Source of the DNA: Setaria digitata
Lineage: Eukaryota > Nematoda > Chromadorea > Rhabditida > Setariidae
Direction of reading: 5' to 3'
NCBI GenBank assembly: GCA_003640385.1
Contig: RCAB01000202.1
Location: 1-64,000, forward strand
DNA length: 64,000 nucleotides
Made by a program: the position numbers and the translations under genes. The notes beneath the pieces are model-generated. The model ran no database searches, had not been told where the DNA came from, and saw only the letters and a list, made by a program, of their open reading frames with translations. Below are positions 52,475-64,000 of the stretch, piece after piece (position 1 is the stretch's first letter; every line of letters starts with the position of its first letter).

Positions 52475-55038
52475 TCACTTGTAGCACAAATAAAGAATGT
52501 TTGAAGAATATTCTGAAAATGGATTCTGACAAACTTCAATTTTTTGAAAACCAGCAGCACTGAGCAACTGTTTGGCCTTTTCACGTCCCCACATTGCGCC
52601 GAGCCCCAATGCGTCTGAAAAATAATTCAAAAAATTTGTCTGAAACAAAATGCAAGGAAAATTAGGCATCAAGAGTGAATATAAATCTAAAGTTACGGAG
52701 ATTTCAGCAGTTTTTGCTATTTTTCATCTATCGCAAGAGCTCAATGATGAATTTTTAACGATTCAGTAGAAACCCGCATTTCCAAAACAGATCAAATAAT
52801 TTAAGATAACTCCCATTTCTCTTATCAAAAAATTTTTTGAAAAATTCTCATCTTTAAGCAAAATAACCTCTAAAGTAATCAACAACAGAACTATCGGTTA
52901 AAAAAAAGAATGAATTAAGAAAGTTTAGAACCTTCGGAATTCATTCCGACCGGAAGACAATGTGTCAGTGACACGCCATACATAAATGTCGATGTAACCA
53001 TTTCTTTATCCTTGTAGACATTACTAGTACCATCAGTTTCAATCATCGAAAATAGACCGTCTGATTTCAGAACCCGATATATTTCTTTCAAACACTGAAT
53101 TGTGCAACCAAATAAGTTTCTTTTTTTCCTCCCACTGATAAGACCTTATAAAAAAAATCAACCCAGAAGTATAACGCGCTTTCAGAAAACAAGATAAAGC
53201 AGTAAAGTGAAATGTGAGATCGCTTACAAGATCAGGTCTTGTTTGATCATGGCAAGCGTCGAACATCATTACCCAGTCGAACTTCTCCGTCCAATCATCC
53301 TTCATCATCTGACCATTCATTTGCATATAGGATACATTATCCAAACCAGCATTAGCTTCATCCCTTTTTTTGTTAGCTCCAACAACGGCATCGAGTGAAA
53401 GATCAATTCCCGTAAAAAAGCACTTTGGGTAATGACTCCCTACAACGTCTGTATGTGTGCGTGTATCAAAAACTACCAACAATATCAGCATATTAACATT
53501 AGCGGAGACGAAAAAAGTACCCAGTTCTGCAATATGCATTCCTCGACCACAGCCTACATCAAGAGCATAAATTCCACCCTCTTCTAGTTTATTTTGCAAT
53601 CCCGTCGCAGGTACAAATTTACTGATTATATACTGTTGATGCGAAGCTTCCGATAATGCTGCCATTCTTTTATCGAATTCATCAAACATTCCGTTGTCCA
53701 TCCCTGAAAAATATTTTCAAAAATTCATTTCGTTTCCTTTTATTCTTGAATTTTATAGAAAATTTGTTATGGAGAATTTATGGGGGCAGTGGAAATTTGC
53801 CGGCAATAACAGTTTGAATAAAAAACCAACAATACCTACTTTCTTAAATTTGAATTTTAAGTCTGGCAATTTGTTATCGAGAAATAATATCAAAAAATAA
53901 TTACAGCATGCAGGATACTACTATCTTAATATTTTAATAAGTTTGTGTTTAAGCATTTGAAGGCGAACAAATAGAAAAAGCGATATCATCAATAATCGCG
54001 AGAAAACCAAACAAGTAGTAATAGCAATCGTAATTATGATAGGTACCATCGGAAAAAAAGAGATGATATGAAATTAAGAGTGCAATTATGCAGTAAGAGA
54101 AGTACAGATCATTAAGAACTATTTGCACATGGAATTGTAAATGCGCTTTATCTTGTCAAAATAAATCCAAAAATGTATTTGTCAACAGCGGGGAAATACA
54201 AACATGAATATAGCTCGAGAGCGATTTTTACAAAAATCAATCTTTCAATAAAATAAATTCTCCAACATACCGAGTGGTCCATCTTTCCTGAATAGTCCAA
54301 CAAGAGTAGGATAAGCTTTAGCAGACATCAGGACAATTTGTTGGAAGGTGAGCAATGCATTCGGTTGGTCGCCACATAACTCTCCAACACGATCTCCGCT
54401 TATCCAGAATTTTTCACCACTCTCATCCACCTCAATAATCTTACCACAAGCCATAAGACATAACCATTCACGTACATAACTAAAAATTTTCAACTAATTA
54501 TTCGAAACGCACAACTCCGTGTACAGTAGAAGTTTACAATGCGATATCACCGTTCTTTCAAATCAGCTTTTTCAGCAACTGTTGTAGAAGTCGCTGGTTG
54601 AATCTCTGATGATACAGCAGCAAGGGAATTGAATAACTGAAGCTCATGCCCAATAATAAGACCAAGACAGAGCATCCCATCACTCAAGATTTCCTGTAAT
54701 GGACTTTATTAAAATAAAATCAGATATTTTGCATTTTCTAGTTGCACTTCATCTTATACTTACGAAATAACAAACCATTCTTTTAGCTATGCAATATACC
54801 GGAGTTAGTATTTTCCAGGCTTGATGTTAGGTGTAACCGGATCAGTACTCTACTCTACTTCACTAGTTCAAAGATTTGTTAAGCTCCACCTGTTCTAAGA
54901 TGCCAAGTTTTTTCAGTCTGAGAATCTCGTAATATTTATGCTGTAAAAAAAAAACAAAATGAAATGAACTGAGGCAAAGACGCTTACTAATAAAGGCTAA
55001 ATAGAACTTACCATTAAACGTTTCGAGAAATCCTCCAT
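52475..55038 (-). CDS. SAM-dependent methyltransferase with N-terminal winged-helix region, complete
   Basis: Eight exons in phase: 55038-55012, 54940-54890, 54693-54551, 54479-54271, 53703-53521, 53439-53228, 53094-52932 and 52614-52475, 375 residues. The N-terminal part (MEDFSKRLM, then HKYYEILRLKKLGILEQ, MACGKIIEVDESGEKFWISG) looks like the winged-helix dimerisation region of small-molecule methyltransferases. The Rossmann domain follows with motif I ALDVGCGRGMHIAEL, motif II FTGIDLSLDAV, motif IV WVMMFDACHDQT and the post-motif RVLKSDGLFSMIETDG. The layout matches the nematode R08E5/R08F11-type methyltransferase group, related to bacterial Rv2258c-like enzymes (recalled family relation, not checked). 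The acceptor substrate is unknown. The intron inside motif I (53520-53440) keeps frame. The first exon has only 27 bases but has a perfect GTAAGT donor. Confidence 0.9.
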
Positions 55039-58000
55039 CACAAAATGGAAAAGGAAGTTGAAATGACGATTTCAAAAAATAAATGGTGCCCTTGCAACAG
55101 ATGAAGAAATAAGATTGGAAAGGAAACCAGAGAGGAAAAAAAGAAAACTAGCATGTAAACAAGGTGGGCAATAAGATGATATCACACAGTAACAATTCAT
55201 TTCATTTCAAATTACTGGAGAAAGGGAAAACAGAGAATTCAGTTAGTTTCGTAAATACCTTTGTAAGCAGGAAAATGAAAATGCTTTTTATTTGATCTGT
55301 ATATAGTGCCTCACTTCTTGCGATTTTTTCTTTTTACAAACCAGTTTAGGCTATTGTTAATGTAACCTTTTCTATGGGAAGCTTACAAAATGGGCGAAAT
55401 AAAATCAAAAATTGGTATATTCTAAGTGACGAAAAGTGCTGAAAATTTGATAAACTGATATCATTCTTGGGAAAAATGAACTAGTAAGGCTTTTCAATTT
55501 AAAGTTGCAGTGACTGGCTTTCACAAGCTGTAAAATAGTAAAATTGCTTCTAAAGAGATTGAAAATCTTTTTTTAGAAGGAAAATATAATTTCAGAGTAA
55601 TTGAAGTAAAAAAAAGAAAGAAAATTGCAAAACCCCCTGTAAGTTCACAAGAATTAATGACTGCTTAAAGAGATACGTTGTTGAACACTAAGCTCATTTG
55701 GCACAAGGCGTTTGCATATTGATCCCACAGATAGTGACATATACAATATTGCTTGTGATGGATGGACGATTTATCTTTAGCCTGAGGAGGAGGGGACTGT
55801 AGGCGAGAGGTATTTGTTGCCGGATTGAATTGAGTCCGGGAACTTATAAATAAAAAGGCAGTGGAGTTTTAAAACAATCAGCTTAAACGGAACATGGATG
55901 GTTCTTGTGGTACTTCGACTTCTGGAATGGTTCACATCTCGCCGTGATTTCACGGAACAGTCTTAGTTACTTTTTGTGTCATTATTATGTCGTCTGACTT
56001 CTCGAATAACTGATTTTCTGGCATAAAATGAATGAGGAAATACTGCCGTGCTTAAAATTTCGCGGAGTTGCGTTTACCGTCTTGGTCAACTTCAGATTTT
56101 AGAGCCTTTTTTTTCGATGTTTGGTTATTCACATCGATATATTTTACCTTCTGAACTCTCTTGATCCATAATTTCTAATGATTCTGATCCGTATTGATTC
56201 ATCTTTTTCGAACTCCTTATCAGTTTTTACGATGCCATTTCCGCTTCATTAAGCCTACTTTATCATTTTCCTTTTGTTCTCCGGTCAAGTAGTATTTGAA
56301 TCATCACAATGGAACAAATGCTTTGCTGTGGTTTGAACACTGCAGTGATCGATATATCATTTAATTATCACTATCGATATGCAGCTTGATCTTATCGAGA
56401 GCATGGCATTTGAAAACCTAAACGACTCAATTTATCACCAAGCTATTATGGTCAAAAGCTTTGCTAAAATTCAAATTATGACCAAATACTTCGTCACGTT
56501 GCTGCGCCCTTTTCAATCAAATGCTAAGATTTGGAAACATTTTTGTTTACTTCTCTTTTTTTTTTTTTTTATTTTCGGGAGACTTGTAGTGTGTTATTCT
56601 AAATTTTAATTAGTTTTTGTTTGTAAATGGAACTTTCGACTTGCTAAAGAGCTGATGGATTAGTTGTTATTTATAGGTTACTACACTACAGTTCTATTAG
56701 GTCACTTGGCAATCAAACTACTACTGCAAACCTGCCGCACTTATGACGAAATAGTTGTACTTCTAGTTTTGACGGTATTGTGATTTAGTTCTCATTGAAG
56801 AAAAATGCTTGTCAGTTTACCTTAGAAATACAGTGGTAAAGTTCATTACAGGTTTTTTACTGTTTAAGTAAGCGGTGATTTTCAAATGAGAAATAAACAT
56901 CTTCCTGTTACTAGAGAACATTGTAACATTTTGAAGCTTGCAGGGCGTTTCATTTTAGTGGGTTCCAGATTTGAGGTAATATTACTGCTTCAAAATAAAA
57001 TAATTTGCTATTTGGTAACGGCGCTCTGTGCGATGTATCGTTTTTGGTAGGAAAATAAAGTTCCGTGACATTCATACTTGTTATCTACTCATTAGCACTG
57101 ACAAGTTTTTTTTTAGTAAATCATGAAACGTGTCTAAAATTGAAATTGTTGATTATATTCTAATTGAAATTAATTTTTTTCATATGATAAGCATAAAATT
57201 ATTTTTGAAACAGTTTTTCGGAGTGATGCAAAAAAGATTACTATGAATAACAGGCGTATCTACTAAAATATCACTATTCAAAGTATTTCGATTGATTAAC
57301 ATATTAATTGAACTGGATTGGCTATGGGAACGTCAGTTAGTCAATATGCAACTGTCAGCTTGAAGCCCTACTTTTTTAAAGTTTTCAGGAATATCTCGCT
57401 GCTCTTCAACGCCCTCATACGTGTGATAAATGTTTTTGTATATTTAATGTTGTTCGTATATTATTTTTTTTCACAGCCTACAACTTTTTTGTTGCTGGAT
57501 CTCAAGTCGATGCTAACTATCATTGACAGATTAAGAATCCTTACTATCAAATTCCAGTGCGGGAGATATCTCCTAGATCCATATGCAGCTGACCTTATTT
57601 CATTGAATTCTATGTTTCCACAGTTTTTCTTCTATGAGACAAATTTCATACGATTGGGATTTTATATAATTTTCGATGTGGCCAAAATTTGACTCATTCG
57701 ATCGTCTCTTAAATAGTCGAATCAAGTCAGACTTCACGTGCCTTGATATAGATTAATTACATGTGGACACTGTAAAGGTCATGTTCGGCATGGCTTATTT
57801 CTTAAAGATAGTTCAAATAAGTAAATGTCTACTTTATAATTGTCTCTGGTACAGAACAACGAAGTACAGTATTCGAGAGCCGGTTTTTACTCCAATATTT
57901 CATGGTGAGGTAGTTGTTGCTAGCGATTAATTAGCTTTGATCGTTTTCGCTGAAAAGTCATGATCATTTAAACTGAAAAATTTGTGAGGAAAGGATGAAG

Positions 58001-58480
58001 CCAGTACTGAACTACTTACATTCTAGAATTTATAAATACTGTTGTTGCTGAAGCATCTCAAAATTACTGGAATTTAATTGTGCCAATATCTTTATTTATC
58101 TGGTAACAATCTCATGGAAATTTGATCAGCCATTCGAAGCACTTTGTTAGGTTTTTTTTTTTGTTTCGGCATTAAACATAATGGTTATTTCAGACTTTGA
58201 AATTTTTTATATAATTTATAATGATTTCTAATCTTTGCATGACGTCATTGGCCTGGGCTAGGGGTGATGCACTACCCCTTACTCTTTACAGCAGCCTGCA
58301 ACATTATTGATTTTATTCAGCGGATGACCCAACTGTCCGTGTTCTACGTCTGGTTGCCGGAAAATGCCATTTATGGTTTTAGTCGTTTTGTTTCGATCTT
58401 TTTTCTACCTTCGTGCTAGGGAGGTCATACTTCTTGTGATAGCAGAGTTATTTCATTGTTAAGTTTACAATGAATTCACC

Positions 58481-58502
58481 TTTTTTTTTTTAAAAAAAAA
58501 AA
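58481..58502. repeat. T11A11 palindrome
   Basis: Eleven T followed directly by eleven A, a perfect self-complementary tract in noncoding DNA. Confidence 0.9.
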
Positions 58503-59594
58503 CATGTTTCACACTATGACAAAATAGATACACTTTACTAAACCTGAAAATTTAATTTAACAAAATATTTCATGGGCTGATTCATATAGCAAAAAGTGAC
58601 GGCTGCCACATTTCACAATCATGTGGCGAAAATTCAGCATGAAATTAAACAGTTTCTACATGTCAGTAGAAGTAACTGTTAAGCATTTTTTGTTGTATAT
58701 TGGTGGCGGCGATATACTGTTCTAAACCGTATAACAAGAAAATCGGTATGGAATTTATTCAAATGTAATCGATATCAGAGAAATTCAGTTCTTGAATTCT
58801 GGAATCCCTAGACAAAAATATTTTAGAAGTAGTTGCAATTCCAAAATAGATTCGCTCAAACGGTTTTTTACGAAATGCAAGTTCATTCTTAATTTTGGTT
58901 TTGCAACACTCATAAATGATTTCATTCATAGTGCAAAGAGAATGTGAGGCTTAGTATAAGTTGAAGTTTAATATCTAAAACTTGAGGTCCCGTTTCAAAT
59001 TTCATTGCATGAAGGTGAAAATCCCAGAGTGATGGTTGCAGAAAACTCGGAAAAGCGCTTAAAGCTAAATTTAGTCGTATTTCACGACAATGGATCTTTT
59101 CGCGATATATATATTATACATATACTTTTTTTTGAATCGATTTGTAAACTTTGCGTGAGAAATTTCTTCGCGAAAAAGCTGAGGTTTGTATGGGCTCCAT
59201 ATTGGATCTGTCATTTTACGGAATCTATTTGTAAAGTTAAAATCAAATTCTAAATAATGGTTATCTTTTTGTTTTGTATTATTAACAGGGTATGGTTCTT
59301 ATATACAATTTGAGGATATTCGTGGATGTTTTGCCGTGTGTTGTGCAGTTGAGTTGAATTTATTAGCTTGTTGAACATGACTATTATGTTCTTGCGGTGA
59401 GTTCTTTTCACTGATCTAAAACTTGGGCGCAGAAGTGTCAGTTTCTCAAGCTCATGCTCGTTTCTCTTATTGACTGCGCTTGTGTTATGAGTATAGCACA
59501 AAAAAAAGCGAAAAAGAAAAGGGTTTTTAGAAAAGAAAAAGATCTTTTAGAAATTAAAAGGGACTTTTTGTCTGTTAATTAGTAGCATGTGGAG

Positions 59595-59602
59595 TTTTTT
59601 TT

Positions 59603-59632
<30 letters not shown>
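59595..59632. repeat. Long T tract
   Basis: About 37 T bases with one C interruption. No coding or splice context was found. Confidence 0.9.
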
Positions 59633-59633
<1 letters not shown>

Positions 59634-60652
59634 CATGGTATTCAATGATAATAACACATCGTTGTAGATTTTAGCAAATATTTTCTGTGTATCGTCTATA
59701 TATTTTCCAGTTTCTTCGATCGTGCACCTGACACTTTGCCATAATCCGCCACTATATTTACAGCTTAAGTTGCCTTATTCTGCCTCTTAATTTTTAGAAT
59801 GATAGCAGTGTTCATAACTCTACCAATTTTTGGAGAATGGTTGGGAATTAATGGAAGGAGGTTGGTGGGAGAACAGCTATGATGACGTCTATCAATGCAT
59901 CATTTCATATATTTGTGATTCCACTTTTTGAACGAGATGGGTTTTTTTTTTTTCAAATTTTTATTCCAGACTGTAAATTATTGCAGGTTCCTTCTTCATC
60001 GCTCTACCTATTTCGGACATAAATGTGTTCATCCTCTTGATAGGCTCCTGTTCGATCTTTTTGAAGAGGTTTATAAACTACTAAAAAGATGGTAATGATT
60101 TTTATATCGTTTAGTGTTCTCATCGGTGATTCTGGTACATTGCATCGGTGTAAGCTCTGCACTTGCTTTTCATGCATTAATTCTATCATTTTTATTGATC
60201 TGGTTATTGAAGTCAGGGGCAGCTGGCTGAGGCTTTTATGTTTTTGTCACACTGTATATAGTTCATTAGTTGACGTATAACATCTGTAACATACTTTTTC
60301 GGAAGTTACCGATTATGAGGAAGCATAAATCCTTTGCGTTATTAATGGCTCCCAGTAACATTTATATTTTGAACCATATTGAAGTGTTAAACGTAAATCT
60401 TTACAGCCGTTAGACAACATTAAATTGTGAGAAGACGACTTTTTTTTTTTTTTTTTTTTTGAAATCGTGTCGCATGAAGGTTGGATTATCACGTTGCGTC
60501 ATTATAGTAATTATTGTTGGTCTCACTGCTTTACAAAATTGGTCTCCATCAACTAATATTTATAGTCTATTATTTTAAGGTAATATTTGCAAAACCGTGT
60601 GTTTTCTGTGGAAGAACTTAATGTAGTAATGAAAGAATTTTTTTTTTTTCAG

Positions 60653-61524
60653 TTCAAGAAAATCTCAGCGCATTAATCAGATCATGCGACGCCAAATGGC
60701 GCAATGAGTTTATGAGGATGTCTTGCGTTGAACCTGGAATTCATGCGGATGGATCTTCTGATATTCCAGCAGACGGATCCTTCAGTGTAGGTTATGTTAT
60801 ATCTCTTCTCCTGCTGAAATTTGGAGGCAATTATAATGAAACAGAAGTGATATCAAGAAGTTCTAGAAAATCAAGGATAGTTAATCTTATACGATTCTCT
60901 GAGATTTACGTCTAGAATGCAATTTCATATGAGATATGAGCAAAGAGTTGGAAACCCTGATCTGATTCATCTCTTTTCATCTGGTGAAATCAGTTTGTGG
61001 AAAAAATTTTGATGGAGATATTCATAGGTTTATGAGAAACTAGGAGAAGTAGGTGTGCAAAAGATGCCACGGAAATAACATATTTAGGAATTATGTCTGG
61101 AATTCTTACTTTTCAGTACTGTAATTTTTGGAGTATTGTCATGAGAATTTAACTTTTAGCTTTAATGTGATTCCGAAAGAGCATCTTAGTTTCGGTAATG
61201 TTTTAGACTTTAATTCACTTTGTTTTAAAACAGTTTTATGCGGTTCAGTGTATTGCTTTAGCTGGGAGAGAGCGGGGGTGAGCACCATTTTCTTTTAATC
61301 TCTTTCCTTGTGCATTGCCGAGATCAAGTTAAGTCTTTAGGCTGGTTCATTCTTTCCATTACGACTAGTATTGTATCAGTTAGTGAATCGTTCGATTAGT
61401 TAATACAACAAATCTAATGATGGCATGACAATACGCTGAACTCTGCGAAATCGGTTTTGGTATTGGTTTTAACACATTTTTAACATTATTGAGTTTACAG
61501 TAAATAACGGGTGGCCATGCTATC

Positions 61525-61581
<57 letters not shown>

Positions 61582-64000
61582 GCGTGGAATAGAAGAGATG
61601 GCCTGTAGTCAAACTCATATTGAATAATTCAGTAATATCAAAGTTGGATCATTCTTTACCATTCTGCTGTTCTTGATCTTTCATCATTCATCGCTACACA
61701 AGCAACAATCGTTATTCACGGTGTAGTTCCGGTTACACAGATTCCTTCTTGATAAATTGTAATGAATCAAGAAACAAAACGCAACTCTAGAGAGAAGAAA
61801 CTAGGTCATCATATTGACACTAATAAATTATATTTTTGGATTGTTCTCGGACTTTCATTATCTGTGATGCTTGAGACCAGGTTTCGAAAGAAATGCAAGA
61901 CGTAATACAAAGCGAAGTTCGTTTCATTTTACATCGTCTGGACAGATGATTATTCTCTTTTTTTTTTTTTTAGATATTATACCATGGTTAAAGTTCATTT
62001 GCACTCTACATATGTTTATGGAATCAGTTGTTTGCACTTATGGGTCCTTCAGGTTACAAAAAAGGTTTTAAATTTAGCGGTTTTGGAAATAGTGACCTTT
62101 CAAGGAGAATGGAGTTAAAACGAGTGCCCGAGATGGAAAAAAGAGGGCAGGTAATGTATGGGCACATTATTTGCTTACAAAAACATCAAATCTGCTGAAA
62201 AACTATGCAAAATGAAGACAGTTGAGAAACTTTTTTCTTCAAAGTCTGGTGACTTATTTTTCTGGAAGTGATAGTATGTATAAAATCCACAAAAAAAAGT
62301 GGATCAGATTTTAAACCATTGGTAGGAAATGGGAGCTTTTTCTATCAGTAGCTTAATACCTGTTCCATTTCTACGTATGCATTAAATATAATTCCTGGCC
62401 TACAGGAGAGGAAATTGCATGAGATGAAACTACGGAAGTTTTTATTGCAGGTCAGTATGCCACTTTTTGTCGCTCACATGTTACTTTTCATTTTCTTTTG
62501 CTAAATAGAGTTATACCGTAGTAAAAGTAATCTAAATGTATTAATTTATGGGCAAGTCTTACTAATGGTAGGTTTCAAATTTGTATGGGTCTTAGAATTT
62601 CAGTCTGTGCATTTTAATAATTTACTAAATTGTATGCATGATTTGGGTTTATACAGGGGTTGGAGGTTAGAAGTTGACGCAAAGGAGCCTTTAAGCCAAT
62701 TTGAAAAGTATTTTTTAGTGGTAAACTCAAGGTGCCTCTCGTATTTATGACCAGTGAGTTAGAAGGGGATCTATAATTCTGCGTTGTGGGGGTTCATAAT
62801 GCGTAGTTTTTTTTTTATCATTCTATCATAAATTATTTGAATTATGCTTATGCTGATCACCTGCTTCTTTATTGACGTGTTATCCTGTAATATTATATGT
62901 GATCATATGGTTCAAGTTGAAACAATAAAACAAGCAAAAGGAGGTACAAGCAAGGAGAAAGGCTGTTAGGCATATTTTATTCCCCTTTTCCTCAGCTGTT
63001 AATTTTTATAAAATATCTTAAAAAATGGCTTCCTGGTTTGTGTTGGAGAATTCTTTGTCAAGTTTGGTTGGGTTACCTTTACCTCTCGTTCTTTTGTTTC
63101 CATTTGTAAAGCAGCTAGACGTATTAATTTAGAATCTGATGATGTGAAGGGGATGAGCTCATGGAATATACTGGTTCTATTTTAGCTGCCTCTCTGCCCT
63201 TGTTATCTTCTCTCACTGCCTGTTTCATTAATAGTTCACTTTTATCTAAAATTACAAGTTAAGGCTGAGGGCGATATAGCACTGAATTTCATGGTGTAAT
63301 ATGTTAGTTCTGGAAAATTATTTCTTTCCTACCAAAGTTTGTCTAGCTTTTGTTAGAAATCTTGATTATTAGTAACATTTTTCATTTTTCTATGTAAATT
63401 TAAATTTCTCTAATTCCCAATGTGCCTCACATTATGAAGTGATTTAGTCGAGTTCTGGCTCTTGCTTTTCCGTTTTGAAATGCTTCGGTCTCTTCATAGT
63501 GAGTGGTGTTGGATCATCAGAGATACTTCTTCATCTTCAATAATTCTTTTTTATTCTACACCTCTGCTGATTTGGATTTCATAACTAAAGGAACCTAAAT
63601 GTGAAATTATTATAATAGTTTAGGGCGGATCGAATGATTCTCCACATAGGATGGGTGTAACGATAACGGAACCGTTGGCGATCGCATCAACTTCTGCAGG
63701 TTCTGCTGTTTGTTTAACGGTACCAGAAACGGAAACACCTCAGTTAGCATCTTCCCTTCCTACCGTTCTTTGTGTAACGTCCAAAACATCCGATGTGATT
63801 TGCAATCCATGGAGAAATTTGGTCAGTCAGAACAGACGGCGTTACAAGAAGGACAATTTCGATTTAGATCTTACATGTAGGTTATTTTTCGATGTTTACT
63901 GTAAAACTGAGTTTTTTATATCATGTTCTGATAATTTTATATTATTAAATATGAAACTATACAGCTCTTTTTTTTCCCACGTGAATGATCCTTTTAATTC
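60653..64000 (+). CDS. daf-18: PTEN/DAF-18 lipid phosphatase, N-terminal exons only (truncated at the window end)
   Basis: Visible exons: 60653-60784, 62053-62150, 62406-62450 and 63624-63876, all in phase (176 codons); the remainder lies beyond 64000. The last exon ends with VSQNRRRYKKDNFDLDLT, matching human PTEN residues about 10-26 (VSRNKRRYQEDGFDLDLT), including the basic PIP2-binding NKRRY block. PTEN dephosphorylates PIP3 at the membrane and opposes PI3K/AKT (DAF-2/AGE-1) signalling. The donor after ACA-T splits the codon for the next Tyr, the same position as the human exon 1/2 boundary (codon 27). Upstream the frame stays open for about 150 codons (YKKGFKFSGFGNSDLSRRME, ERKLHEMKLRKFLLQ), so either the protein has a long N-terminal extension or translation starts at a later Met such as HRMGVTITEP. 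The catalytic HCxxGxxR loop is outside the window. Confidence 0.85.
61530..61581. repeat. (TA)n microsatellite
   Basis: About 25 TA units with one G interruption, in the intron between the first two visible PTEN-gene exons. Confidence 0.93.

Larger units (their letters stand above)
55039..60652. other. Long gene-poor region upstream of the PTEN exons
   Basis: About 5.6 kb. It contains long T runs (about 59595-59632 with one C; 60440-60460), a T11A11 palindrome (58481-58502) and a small G+C-rich hairpin at 58259-58282. Open frames at 56379, 57318 and 59005 (plus) and 59501 (minus) have no recognisable motif. A possible first exon of the PTEN gene is the Met at 55903 (MDGSC, donor GTACTT), which would join in phase to the exon at 60653; this is a guess. 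Confidence 0.4.

Noticed and set aside
57318..57692. 124-codon hydrophobic plus-strand frame
   Set aside because: No recognised motif; hydrophobic frames arise easily in A+T-rich DNA, and splice context is weak. Could be revisited with RNA data.

Overview
The window looks like a eukaryotic chromosome segment from a nematode, most likely a spirurid or filarial worm (inference). The sequence shows strong A+T richness, short introns with TTTCAG-type acceptors, and conserved metazoan genes split into many small exons. There is no prokaryotic organisation, and I found no tRNA, rRNA, CRISPR array or intact transposon. Gene models were built by hand from open frames, GT/AG signals and codon-phase agreement. 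For most multi-exon genes every junction keeps the frame, so exon edges are usually good to a few bases. First exons and UTRs are the least certain parts.

Left part (1-13.4 kb): two genes for predicted secreted or membrane proteins of unknown family (1917-3062 and 4137-5781, + strand); a complete GPKOW splicing-factor gene (9651-6533, - strand); a complete eIF1A gene with an unusual long tail (11275-12430, + strand); and a possible 62-residue small-protein gene just downstream (12850-13329).

Middle part (13.4-36 kb): about 6.6 kb with little visible, then one 11-kb gene (about 19963-31045, + strand) whose 18 exons can be joined in frame. It encodes a predicted secreted Ser/Thr-rich, mucin-like protein of about 1360 residues with Cys-rich C-terminal parts. 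A 4.6-kb gene-poor stretch follows, then an intron-containing histone H4 gene (36102-35701, - strand).

Right part (37-64 kb): TBC1D13-type Rab GAP (+), SIAH ubiquitin ligase (+), FAHD1 hydrolase (-), a classical short-chain dehydrogenase (-), a SAM-dependent methyltransferase (-), and the 5' exons of a PTEN/DAF-18 phosphatase gene (+) cut off by the window end. The PTEN exon ends at the same codon position as human PTEN exon 1, but appears to carry a coding extension of about 150 residues upstream.

Most identified genes are housekeeping or signalling genes (translation initiation, splicing, chromatin, Rab GTPase control, ubiquitination, mitochondrial and small-molecule metabolism, insulin/PI3K signalling) and do not form one pathway. 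The least described material is the mucin-like gene, the two small secreted-protein genes, the candidate microprotein, and the PTEN N-terminal extension.
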